From JAICIG01 sp035532215 (GTDB taxonomy: Bacteria; Planctomycetota; Planctomycetia; Pirellulales; JAICIG01): a DNA stretch of 53,747 bases. A program made the position numbers and the translations under genes. Below, piece by piece: positions 17,983 through 26,630 of the stretch (position 1 is its first letter; each line of letters opens with the position of its first letter). Location: NCBI GenBank assembly GCA_035532215.1, contig DATKRK010000180.1, forward strand, positions 1-53,747, written 5' to 3'. Under the pieces are notes generated by a model. It ran no database searches, was not told where the DNA came from, and saw only the letters and a list, made by a program, of their open reading frames with translations.

Positions 17983-18420
17983 TCACCGGACCACCACGAC
18001 CTTGCAATTCGGCAGTGCGGCCTTGAGTTGGTCCATCGTGGCATCCGAGGCAAAGGGAGTAACCGTTACCGTTTTGAGCTTGCGAAGCCGCTTGAGATGG
18101 GCAATCGATTTCAGGACATCCGTTTCCGAGAAGAAGCTAGTCATCACGACGTTCTGAAAGAATTCGTTGCCTATCAGTCGACGCAGCCACGCGGGACCGG
18201 GAGGCGTGAGCGGCCGATCGATAGGGAATGGATCCGCCGGATCCAGCGGAACGTCTTGCCAGTCGTAACCAACGCTCGCCTCGAGCGCTTCAATCGCCGT
18301 CACCGCTTCGCGTTGCTCGCGGGCTCGATTGACGATGACGCCGAGCCAGACGGCTAGCGTCGTCAGCAAGACGAAAAAGCCCCGCAATGAGAACTGAAGC
18401 CAGCGGCGGCGAGAAGTCAT
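17983..18420 (-). CDS. Planctomycete membrane-anchored protein with leucine-rich C-terminus
   Basis: 145 residues. N-terminal pattern RRWLQFSLRGFFVLLTTLAV followed by WLGVIVNRAREQREAV is a familiar planctomycete leader: a basic start, one membrane helix and then a helix with Arg/Glu. The rest lies outside or in the periplasm and ends with leucine-rich-repeat-like segments (SIAHLKRLRKLKTVTVTP; MDQLKAALPNCKVV). Function unknown. It lies downstream of dnaE on the same strand with a gap of about 120 bases. Confidence 0.75.
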   Translation of the reverse strand: MTSRRRWLQFSLRGFFVLLTTLAVWLGVIVNRAREQREAVTAIEALEASVGYDWQDVPLDPADPFPIDRPLTPPGPAWLRRLIGNEFFQNVVMTSFFSETDVLKSIAHLKRLRKLKTVTVTPFASDATMDQLKAALPNCKVVVVR

Positions 18421-18539
18421 AGGATTAATCCGTCAGTCGAATCAAGGCCGGCGCGTAACGTCGATCGTTAGATTGATGCGCCGCAGCCAACCAAAACGGA
18501 GGCTGACGCCTCCGGCTCGCCGAGAGGGCGCCTTAATCG

Positions 18540-21500
18540 CTACACGCCCGCCCCCGCGCGGCGAAAGCCGCTGCCGCGGCCGGCCGGCGCTGATTTGGCC
18601 TGCGGCGGAGCGGCTAACAGCCGCAGGTTGCCGGGGCCGAGTAGGTCGTCGATCCGCGAACGCATCTCGGCGTTCAACTCGACCTTGATCTCGTCGCAAT
18701 TGCAAATCACGCGGCTGCCGTCGGCCAACGCCAGCACCAACTGGAACGTGCAATTGCCGGGATACCCGCGGACGATCTCGCGCAGCATCTCCAGGCCCCG
18801 CTCGCCGTGCTTCGTTTCGTCGACGCAGACGCGCATCCCCTTGGTGAACCGGGCGGCCAGTTGATCGAGCGGAATCAGTTCGTTGACGATGAAGTTCGCC
18901 TCTTCGCTCCCCGGGCGCTTGTCGATCACGCCGCGGGCGGCCAGCACGGCATCGGCTTGCACCAAGTGCCCGCAGTTGGCGAAATCCTCGGGCCAGACGA
19001 TCGTCCGCATGATGCCGTGCATGTCTTCCAGGTCGAACATGGCGTACTTGGTGTGCGTGCTGCCCGGCCGCGGGTTCTTGGTGTGCGAGAACTTGATCGA
19101 GGCGATCATCCCGCCCAGCATTACCTCGGTGCGGTGCGGCAAGGCCGTGGCGCCGACGGTCGTGTGCGTGCAGTAGGTTTCCAGCGTCTTTTGATATTCG
19201 GCCAGCGGATGGCTGGAGAGATAAAAGCCCAGCACTTCCTTTTCATTGGCCAGCCGCTCGCGTTCGTTCCATTCGGTCACGTCGGGCAGCGCCGCTTTCG
19301 CCGCGGCGGCCGGTTCTTCTTCGGCGTCGTCGAACAGCCCGCGCTGGCCGCTCTTGCGGTCGGCCAAGGCCGAGGCGCCCGATTGCAGCGCCTTGTCGAG
19401 CACGGCCATCCATTGCGAGCGCTTGCCGCCGCAACAGTCGAAGGCGCCGGCCTTGATCAGCGATTCGATCGCCGTGCGGTTGGCGCTCGAAGGATCGACC
19501 CGTTCGCAGAAATCGAACAGATCGCGGAACGGCCCGCCCGCCTTGCGCGCCGCGACGATCGCATCGGCCGCCTGCCCGCCGCAGCCCTTGATGGCCGACA
19601 GGCCGAACAGAATCTTGCCGTCGGCGACCGTGAAATCGCCCGAGCTGAGGTTCACGTTCGGCGGCACGACCTCGATCTCCATCCGCCGGCAATCTTCCAG
19701 GTGCTCGACGAGCGAGTCCTTCTTCTTGAAGTTGCGGCCCGAGATATCGCCCGAGAGCAGCGCCGCCATGAACTCGACCGAGTAATGCGCCTTGAGATAC
19801 GCCGTCATGTACGCAATCAAAGCGTACGCCGTCGAATGGCTCTTATTGAAACCGTAGCCGGCGAATTTTTCGATCATGCCGAACAGGTCTTCGGCTTCTT
19901 TCTTGGTCGGCCCCTTGGCCGTGGCGCCGGCGATGAACTCCACGCGGAACTTGGCGATCGCCGCCAGCTTCTTCTTGCTGATCGCCTTGATGCAGCTATA
20001 CGCGCTGGAAAGTTCGATGTCGCCCAGGCGGTTGAGAATCCGCATCACCTGCTCCTGGTAGACCATCACGCCGTGGGTCTCTTCCAGGATCTCTTTCATC
20101 ACCGGGTGCAGATACTCGGCCGCCTTGCGGCCGTGCTTCACCTGGATGTAGTCGTCGACCATGCCCCCTTCGAGCGGACCGGGCCGATAGAGCGCGTTGG
20201 TGGCGATGATGTCGCGGAAATGGTCGGGCTTCATCCGCTGCAGCAGGTCGCGAATGCCGCCGCTTTCGAGCTGGAAAATGCCCTTCGTCTCGCCGCGGCA
20301 CAGCAGGGCGAAGGTCGCCTTGTCGTCGAGCGGGAACTTGTAGGGGTCGATCCGCTCGCCGCGCGATTGCTCGATCAGATCGACCGCCTTGGCCAGAATC
20401 GTCAGGTTGCGCAGGCCCAGGAAGTCCATCTTCAGCAGGCCCGCGCGCTCGACGTCGCCCATCGCCCATTGCGTGATGATTTCTTCCTTGCCCGTCACGC
20501 GCTGCAAAGGGACGTACTCGGTCAGCGGCCGGTCGGCGATCACCACCGCGGCGGCGTGCGTGCCGACGTTGCGGGCCAGCCCTTCGATCTTCTGCGCCAG
20601 GTCGAGCAGTTCGCGCACTTCGCCGTCGGCCTGGTAAGCCTTCTTCAACTCCTCGCTCTGTTCGAGCGCCTCGGCCAGTTCGATGCCCAGCGTGTCGGGC
20701 ACCATCGCCACGATCGAGTCGACGCGGGCAATCGGCAGCCCGAGCGCCCGGCCGACGTCGCGAATGGCGGCCCGCGCGGCCAGCGTGCCGAACGTGCCGA
20801 TCTGGGCCACGTTGGCTTCGCCGTACTTGTCCTTCACGTACTGGATCACCTCGCCGCGGCGATCCTTGCAGAAGTCGATGTCGATATCGGGCGCTTCCAA
20901 GCGGCTGATGTCCAGAAACCGCTCGAACAGCAAGTCGTATTTCAACGGGCAGACGTGGCTTAGCCCCAGCGCGAACGCCACCAGCGAGCCGACGCCCGAG
21001 CCTCTGGCCGTGGCCGGAATGTTCTGCTCGCTGGCGAAGCGGACGAAATCCCAGACGATCAAAAAGTAATTCGGAAAGCCCAGCGTGTTGATCACGCCCA
21101 GCTCGCGCTCCAGCCGGTCGAGCACCACTTGGGCCAACTCGCCGCCAGCGTACATCTCCGGCTCGTCGGCGTAGCGCCGCACGAGCCCTTCGAGGCACAG
21201 CTCGCGCAGGTAATCGGTCGGCGTTTTGTCGTCGGGCGGGGTGAAAGCCGGAAAGTGCCGCTTGCCCAGTTCCAACTCGATGTTCACGCTGTCGGCGATC
21301 GCCTGGCTTTGCTGCACTGCTTCTTCGAAGCCCGGAAACGCCTCGTACATTTCCGCCGGGCCGCGCAGAAAGAACTCGCTGCCTTCCATCCGCATGCGGT
21401 TCGTGTCGGTGCGGAACTTGCCGGTGTTGATGCACAACAGCACGTCCTGCGCCTCGGCGTCTTCGCGGTTGACGTAGTGGGCGTCGCTCGTGGCCACCAG

Positions 21501-22127
21501 CGGCAGGCCCATCCGCCGCGCGACGTCGACGGCGCCCTCCATCGCCATCCGCTGAATCTCGAGCCCGTTGTTCTGAATCTCGACGAAGTACCGCTCGCCG
21601 AACAGCTTGTGGAACCAGGCGGCGATCTCCATCGCCTGCTTCAAATCAGGCTCGGCCGCCTGCCCGCGGAGCAAGGCCCGGCTGAACTCGCCCGAGACGC
21701 AGCCGCTGAGGCAGATCAGCCCTTCGCTGTGGGCGGCCAGCAGTTCCTTGTCGATCCGAGGCTTGCGATAAAAGCCTTCCAGAAAGGCGCTCGACGCCAG
21801 CTTGATCAGGTTCTTGAACCCGGTGCGGTTCTGGGCCAGCAGGGTCAGGTGGTAGCTGGAATCTTCGTCCTTGCTGATTTCCTTATGCCGCCGGTCGCCC
21901 GGCGCCACATAGGCCTCGTAGCCCAGGATCGGGTTGATCCCCGCGGCCTTGGCCTTCTGATAGAACTCCAGCGCCCCATACAGGTTGCCGTGATCGGTCA
22001 GGGCCAGGGCATTCATGCCCTGCGCCTTGGCTTTTTCGACGAGCCCTCCGATCGGGCTGGCGCCATCCAGCAGGCTGTAATGGCTATGGCAGTGCAGATG
22101 GACGAACGAGCGGGCGGTCATAGGCAT
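18540..22127 (-). CDS. dnaE: DNA polymerase III alpha subunit
   Basis: 1,195 residues, matching the usual DnaE1 length. The N-terminal PHP domain starts with FVHLHCHSHYSLLDG. The polymerase active site APDIDIDFCKDRRGE is at about 411-424, with catalytic aspartates in PDIDID. Other family blocks: ARGSGVGSLVAFALGLSHVC, YRPGPLEGGMVDDYI, HGVMVYQEQVMRI and FNKSHSTAYALIAY. The C-terminal third carries the helix-hairpin-helix and OB-fold regions (MLGGMIASIKFSHTKNP). It is the replicative polymerase core. The start at 22127 or the in-frame ATG at 22121 are both possible. Confidence 0.98.
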   Translation of the reverse strand: MPMTARSFVHLHCHSHYSLLDGASPIGGLVEKAKAQGMNALALTDHGNLYGALEFYQKAKAAGINPILGYEAYVAPGDRRHKEISKDEDSSYHLTLLAQNRTGFKNLIKLASSAFLEGFYRKPRIDKELLAAHSEGLICLSGCVSGEFSRALLRGQAAEPDLKQAMEIAAWFHKLFGERYFVEIQNNGLEIQRMAMEGAVDVARRMGLPLVATSDAHYVNREDAEAQDVLLCINTGKFRTDTNRMRMEGSEFFLRGPAEMYEAFPGFEEAVQQSQAIADSVNIELELGKRHFPAFTPPDDKTPTDYLRELCLEGLVRRYADEPEMYAGGELAQVVLDRLERELGVINTLGFPNYFLIVWDFVRFASEQNIPATARGSGVGSLVAFALGLSHVCPLKYDLLFERFLDISRLEAPDIDIDFCKDRRGEVIQYVKDKYGEANVAQIGTFGTLAARAAIRDVGRALGLPIARVDSIVAMVPDTLGIELAEALEQSEELKKAYQADGEVRELLDLAQKIEGLARNVGTHAAAVVIADRPLTEYVPLQRVTGKEEIITQWAMGDVERAGLLKMDFLGLRNLTILAKAVDLIEQSRGERIDPYKFPLDDKATFALLCRGETKGIFQLESGGIRDLLQRMKPDHFRDIIATNALYRPGPLEGGMVDDYIQVKHGRKAAEYLHPVMKEILEETHGVMVYQEQVMRILNRLGDIELSSAYSCIKAISKKKLAAIAKFRVEFIAGATAKGPTKKEAEDLFGMIEKFAGYGFNKSHSTAYALIAYMTAYLKAHYSVEFMAALLSGDISGRNFKKKDSLVEHLEDCRRMEIEVVPPNVNLSSGDFTVADGKILFGLSAIKGCGGQAADAIVAARKAGGPFRDLFDFCERVDPSSANRTAIESLIKAGAFDCCGGKRSQWMAVLDKALQSGASALADRKSGQRGLFDDAEEEPAAAAKAALPDVTEWNERERLANEKEVLGFYLSSHPLAEYQKTLETYCTHTTVGATALPHRTEVMLGGMIASIKFSHTKNPRPGSTHTKYAMFDLEDMHGIMRTIVWPEDFANCGHLVQADAVLAARGVIDKRPGSEEANFIVNELIPLDQLAARFTKGMRVCVDETKHGERGLEMLREIVRGYPGNCTFQLVLALADGSRVICNCDEIKVELNAEMRSRIDDLLGPGNLRLLAAPPQAKSAPAGRGSGFRRAGAGV

Positions 22128-22328
22128 TCCGTTGCTAGCACGAGTGGTATTCGTTTAATCTAGCGGGTCAGGCGGGAGGATGGAACCAGGGCGGTCGAAC
22201 CGTTTTTCACCCGACATGAAATACACTAGACTTTTGATGGATGACCGTCCGATTCGAGGTCAATTGCAGACGAAGCCGCCTACCGTACACCGCCTCCGCT
22301 CTTTCGAGTCTCTGGAAACACTGCTTCG

Positions 22329-23519
22329 ATGATGAACGACCCGGAACTGCTTGAATTGCTGACCGACCTGGAGTCAGACCGGTCCGAGCGAAAAGCGTCG
22401 CTGTCCGATCGCGACCGAATTCGTCAAGCGGTCTGTGCGTTTGCTAACGACCTGGCCGATCACCGAAAGCCCGGAGTCATCTTTGTTGGCGTACACGATG
22501 ACGGCACGTGCGCCAACCTTCCGATCACCGACGAACTCCTCAGGACCCTTGCCGATATCAGATCTGACGGGAACATCTTGCCATTTCCCATAATGAGCGT
22601 TCAAAAGAGGTCGCTCGACGGATGTGAAATGGCGGTGATCGAGGTTCACGCATCTTACTCACCGCCGGTTCGTTATAATGGCCGAGTGTGGATCCGAATC
22701 GGTCCCAGGCGCGGTACGGCCACGGCCGACGAAGAACGACGTTTGGCGGAACGAAGACGCGCCGGCGATTTGCCCTTCGATCAGCAGCCAGCTCGCGGAG
22801 CCGGAATCGATGACCTCGATCTCGATCTCTTTAGCCGCATTTACCTCCCATCGGCGGTGGCCCCGGATGTCCTGGCCGAAAATGATCGACCTCGCATGCA
22901 GCAGCTCGCATCACTTCACTTTTTGACGCCTGATGGAACTCCCAACATCGCATCGCTTTTGGTTTTTGGCAAAGACCCAACCGCCTGGATTCCTGGAGCC
23001 TACGTGCAATTCGTTCGCTTTGACGGGGTGGAAATCACCGATCCGATAAAGCACCAGAAGGAGATTACCGGGCGGCTTCATGAGCAGCTCTTGCTGACGG
23101 ACGAAGTGTTGGAGGCGAATGTCTCCGTGGCCAGCGACGTAACGTCAGCGGCCACGGAAACCAAGCAGCCGGACTACCCCATAGTCGCGCTTCAGCAGCT
23201 CAGTCGAAACGCAATCCTGCATAGGGCTTTCGATTCCACGAACGCCCCGGTGCGAGTTTACTGGTTTTCGGACCGAATTGAGATCCACAGTCCGGGCGGA
23301 CCATACGGCCAAGTGAATGCTGAGAATTTCGGTCAGCCCGGAGTAACGGATTACCGCAATCCACTTCTCGCCGAGGCTATGAAATCGCTCGGATTCGTGC
23401 AGCGATTCGGCCTTGGAATTCCTCTCGCTCGAAAGGAACTTGAAAAGAATGGCAATCCGCCTTTGGAACACGTGGTGACCGGCAACGCGGTGCTCGCGAT
23501 ATTGCGGAGGCGCCCATGA
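22329..23519 (+). CDS. AlbA_2 (Schlafen-like) domain protein with C-terminal GHKL-type ATPase region
   Basis: 396 residues. The N-terminal 150 residues match the AlbA_2/Schlafen-like putative nucleic-acid-binding domain: VCAFANDLADHRKPGVIFVG, VHDDGT, then MAVIEVHASYSPPVRYNGRV and WIRIGPRR. The C-terminal part carries the HATPase_c_4-type region seen with AlbA_2 (ALQQLSRNAILHRAFDSTNA with the Asn of the N-box; SDRIEIHSPGGPYG; NPLLAEAMKSLGFVQRFGLG). Such proteins are often called RecG-like transcriptional regulators, and several turn up in defence islands. Its TGA overlaps the ATG of the ParA gene (ATGA, 23516-23519), so the two act together. A regulatory or anti-phage role is inferred only. 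Confidence 0.85.
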   Translation: MMNDPELLELLTDLESDRSERKASLSDRDRIRQAVCAFANDLADHRKPGVIFVGVHDDGTCANLPITDELLRTLADIRSDGNILPFPIMSVQKRSLDGCEMAVIEVHASYSPPVRYNGRVWIRIGPRRGTATADEERRLAERRRAGDLPFDQQPARGAGIDDLDLDLFSRIYLPSAVAPDVLAENDRPRMQQLASLHFLTPDGTPNIASLLVFGKDPTAWIPGAYVQFVRFDGVEITDPIKHQKEITGRLHEQLLLTDEVLEANVSVASDVTSAATETKQPDYPIVALQQLSRNAILHRAFDSTNAPVRVYWFSDRIEIHSPGGPYGQVNAENFGQPGVTDYRNPLLAEAMKSLGFVQRFGLGIPLARKELEKNGNPPLEHVVTGNAVLAILRRRP

Positions 23520-24523
23520 AAACAATCGCCTTCTTCAACAACAAGGGCGGCGTTGGCAAGACGTCATTGGTCTATCACCTGGCCTGGATGTACGCCGACC
23601 GCGGAGTTCGCGTCGTCGCGGCGGATCTCGACCCTCAAGCGAATCTGACCGCGATGTTTTTGCCGGAAGATCGTCTGGAGGAATTGTGGCCCGATGACCA
23701 TCATCCGCTGACGATTTTGGGCTCCGTCGGTCCGATTTTGCGAGGCATCGGCGACATTGCCGCCCCGCACGTCGAGCCTATTTCAGACCGGCTGGGTCTG
23801 ATCGCAGGAGATCTGGGACTTTCGCGATTCGAGGCGAAGCTTTCAGCGGCGTGGCCCGGTTGCATGGACCGCGATGAAGCGGCTTTTCGGGTTGTCTCGT
23901 CGTTTCATCGTGTGATCGTAGACGCCGCAAAGCAACGCGACGCGGAATTGGCGCTGATCGATGTCGGTCCCAACCTAGGCGCCATCAATCGATCGGCGCT
24001 GATCGCGGCCAATTTCGTTGTGGTCCCGCTCGCTTCGGATCTGTTCTCGTTGCAAGGCCTCAAGAATCTTGGGCCCAATCTTCGCGACTGGCGGAGCGAG
24101 TGGCACGATCGTCTCGAACGACGTCCCGGCGACCCAACGCTGTTACTTCCTGCCGGAGACATGAGTCCGATCGGTTATATCATTCTTCAACACGCCGTCA
24201 GGCTCGATCGTCCAGTCAAGGCTTACGAACGGTGGATGGCTAGGATTCCTGCGATTTACCGATCCGAAGTTCTAGATGAGCCGGCGGATTGCGTACCTCC
24301 CGCGACGGAAGATCCAAATTGCTTGGCTTTGCTAAAAAACTATCGAAGCCTGATGCCTTTGGCCCAAGACGCACTTAAACCGATGTTCTATCTAAAGCCA
24401 GGAGACGGCGCACTTGGCGGCCATGTAAATGCGGTTCAAAGCTGCTACAAGGATTTCCGTCAACTCGCTCGCAAGATCGCCGCCAAAGTTGAAATTCCTT
24501 TTGCGACGAAATCCAACGCTTAA
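23516..24523 (+). CDS. ParA/MinD-type ATPase coupled to the AlbA_2 gene
   Basis: 335 residues. Deviant Walker A motif NNKGGVGKTS (K10-S17 with the signature Lys), switch I/Walker A' DLDPQANLT (about 39-47), Walker B-like ELALIDVGPNLG, and a VVVPLASDLFSLQGL segment typical of ParA proteins. A C-terminal extension of about 120 residues (ERWMARIPAIYRSEVLD and following) is not found in chromosomal Soj. No parB gene or parS-like site accompanies it; the partner is instead an AlbA_2/ATPase protein. So chromosome partitioning is unlikely and a stand-alone two-component module is inferred. Confidence 0.88.
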   Translation: MKTIAFFNNKGGVGKTSLVYHLAWMYADRGVRVVAADLDPQANLTAMFLPEDRLEELWPDDHHPLTILGSVGPILRGIGDIAAPHVEPISDRLGLIAGDLGLSRFEAKLSAAWPGCMDRDEAAFRVVSSFHRVIVDAAKQRDAELALIDVGPNLGAINRSALIAANFVVVPLASDLFSLQGLKNLGPNLRDWRSEWHDRLERRPGDPTLLLPAGDMSPIGYIILQHAVRLDRPVKAYERWMARIPAIYRSEVLDEPADCVPPATEDPNCLALLKNYRSLMPLAQDALKPMFYLKPGDGALGGHVNAVQSCYKDFRQLARKIAAKVEIPFATKSNA

Positions 24524-24763
24524 AGCCGCGGGCGGCTCGGGCATTGGGAGTAGATTTCCGGCGGTTCGGCGTCTGGCACTCAAGAATTGCCGCGATTGGA
24601 CTCGACGCGGGTCGAACTAGCGGTGGAAACCGAAGCGACCTCCCGCTCCAAACTCCCGACCGCGCACCGGCGGCTGGCTTTCGGCGGGCCGGGCGCGAAG
24701 CGAGGGCCAATCCGAGCATGGGCCCGGCGCCAAGCAGAAACGACTTGGGCCGGTATGATGCTC

Positions 24764-24843
24764 GACGCGGCAGGGATGCCGCGTTTTGCTCGTAGACGCG
24801 GCATCCCTGCCGCGTTCGAAAGCGGCAAGGATGCCGCTTCTAC
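24764..24843. repeat. Palindromic repeat B, cluster 1
   Basis: Three adjacent hairpin units: GACGCGGCAGGGATGCCGCG, GACGCGGCATCCCTGCCGCG and AAGCGGCAAGGATGCCGCTT. Related clusters at 35600-35718 and 37294-37432. Confidence 0.85.
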
Positions 24844-25488
24844 TTCAGCGGCGGCTTGGGCCATGACTTGGAAAGCGAACGGGCGAGGCGTTATGGTCGA
24901 GCGAGCTAAAGCGCACTGCGGCGAAGGTGCGCGCTGGAACCGGAGGCGATTACTTGATTTATACGCCCAGACACATTGCTTTATCGTGCGAAGCGGCCGA
25001 CAAGGCGGCAAGTCGAGAAGTCACGTCGACTTGCGCTTTTCGCGGCGCCGCGGCGGCCGTGCCGTTCATAAGCCACAATGCCGCCCAGCCGGGCGTTTCT
25101 AGGGCGCCTGTCAGGCATAATACCGGCCCATCAGAGCTTGCGGCGGCGGGTTCGCAGCGCGGAAAAGCCTGGATTTCTCGGAGAATCTCGCGATCCGGCG
25201 CCGAGAGCGCACGTGCGCACTCGCGGCGATATAAATAAATCGGCCGAAATATAAATCACCGCGGCCGTCATCGCGCGGCCGGCGACTATGACGAAGCGCG
25301 GGAAAACCGCCGACTCATGGACGCTCCTTAAGCGAGCGGCGCGAGCAGGACGCAGCTCCGCAGCGAGGGCATTGGCGAAACGTGAATCCGATCGGCCTCA
25401 TAAGACAAGGCAGCGACGTCATGGCAGCGCATCGCGAACCCTACGGCAACGCCCGGGCGGTGGATGGGCTGGTTGGCGGCGGCAATAT

Positions 25489-25540
25489 GTAGGTCAGGCT
25501 TTCCAGCCTGACGCGCGTCAGGCTGGAAAGCCTGACCTAC
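25489..25540. repeat. Perfect 52-bp palindrome, repeat C, copy 1
   Basis: Two 26-base arms, GTAGGTCAGGCTTTCCAGCC plus TGACGC, and their exact reverse complement. A 51-bp near-identical copy is at 49476-49526. Confidence 0.92.
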
Positions 25541-25655
25541 GGCCTTTGCCCTTCGCCTGGGAGTCCAAGCCAGTTCGCCGGTATCGTAAACACGGCTGCG
25601 CGCGGCGGACCGACCGAATGCCGGCTGGACAAGGGCGCCCGAACGGGGGCGACCG

Positions 25656-26190
25656 AAGATGGCCAACCGTGCGAGTGAACATCGACAAGACGGCCATCGT
25701 GGACCGCCAAGTTGGCCTCCGCGCCGGATGAAAATGAGGGAGCACGCCAAGATGGCCAACCGCGCCCGCGGCCTTCGCGAAGAGGGGAATTGGCGGTCTG
25801 GGAAGACCGCCCTACGATCGCACCCGAAGATGGCCAACTTCGTCGAACGTCTTCGCCAAGACGGCCGCCTTGGATCGCCGATTAGGCCGGAGATTCACCG
25901 GGCGGGATGGGAGCAGGTCCCAAGATGGCCAACCGTGAAGACAGTCTTCGCCAAGGTGGCCGGGGAAGACGGCTCGATGAGGACGAGAAGGCGCCAATCA
26001 TCCCCAAGGCGGCCAACCATGCTGGATTTCTTGGCGAAGAGGGGAATCTGCCGTTCGCCCGCCCGGGTATAGGCGCTGGCCGCCGCTTCTCCGAAGATGG
26101 CCATCCCCGCCGAGCCTCTTCGAGGGCGGGTGGCTCGCCCCAAGTTGGCCAACCGTGCTCGGCGCCTTGGACAAGTTGGGCGACCGTCGC
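25656..26190. repeat. Degenerate repeat array L (AAGATGGCCAACCGTG core) with 31-bp-spaced half-motifs
   Basis: The 16-mer core AAGATGGCCAACCGTG or a variant starts at 25656, 25749, 25827, 25922, 26006, 26094 and 26142. In six of the seven a second AAGAxGGCC/AAGAGGGG-like motif starts exactly 31 bases later (25687, 25780, 25858, 25953, 26037, 26173), often preceded by CTTCGCC. Distances between units are irregular (48-95 bp), so this is not a CRISPR. Confidence 0.65.
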
Positions 26191-26630
26191 TGAAGGCGCC
26201 GCCGCGCCGCGGTTGGCGAACCTCTCGACGGTCGGCATTTTCGCCCATTCGGGTTCTCGCCCCTCGGCAATCTCGCCACGGCGGCTTGACAAAGACTGCC
26301 GTTTATAGACACGATGTCTGAGCGCAGCGTGGCGGGCAGCGCCTGCCCGCAAGTGTGCAACTCATCGCAGTTCCTGTGCGAATCGGCGCGCAGTCGGGCG
26401 ACGCTCCCCAATTGCGGCGGCGCGGATTGCCGCCCTTGGTGAACTTGTGGCGCCCGGGCCGCGGGCTCGGCGGCGCATCGCCAGCGAATTTCTTGCGCTT
26501 TCTGCAACTCCGCCGCGCGTTGCCGACCGCGGCATTAGAACTGCAAGAAGAAACTGTGCTGGCGGCAGTTCTATCGATTGCCCGGAAAACCGCAGGCGAG
26601 ATCGGTTCAAAGGCGTTCGTGAGGCGCCCC

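Larger units (their letters stand above)
24524..26630. other. 2.1-kb region without recognised genes, rich in repeats
   Basis: None of the open frames here shows a domain, ribosome-binding site or protein-like composition; several are merely translations of repeats. It holds a family B cluster (24764-24843), a perfect family C palindrome (25489-25540) and a degenerate array (25656-26190). It separates the AlbA_2-ParA module from a large surface-protein gene. Confidence 0.6.

Noticed and set aside
18807..20963. 718-codon open frame antisense to dnaE
   Set aside because: It is a shadow of the high GC third-position bias; composition is His/Arg/Ala-rich and no ribosome-binding site or domain is seen.
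23516..24523. Chromosome-partition parA
   Set aside because: No parB or parS-like site; coupled instead to an AlbA_2/ATPase gene and with a long C-terminal extension.
25656..26190. CRISPR array
   Set aside because: Repeats are degenerate, spacing is irregular and no cas genes lie nearby.
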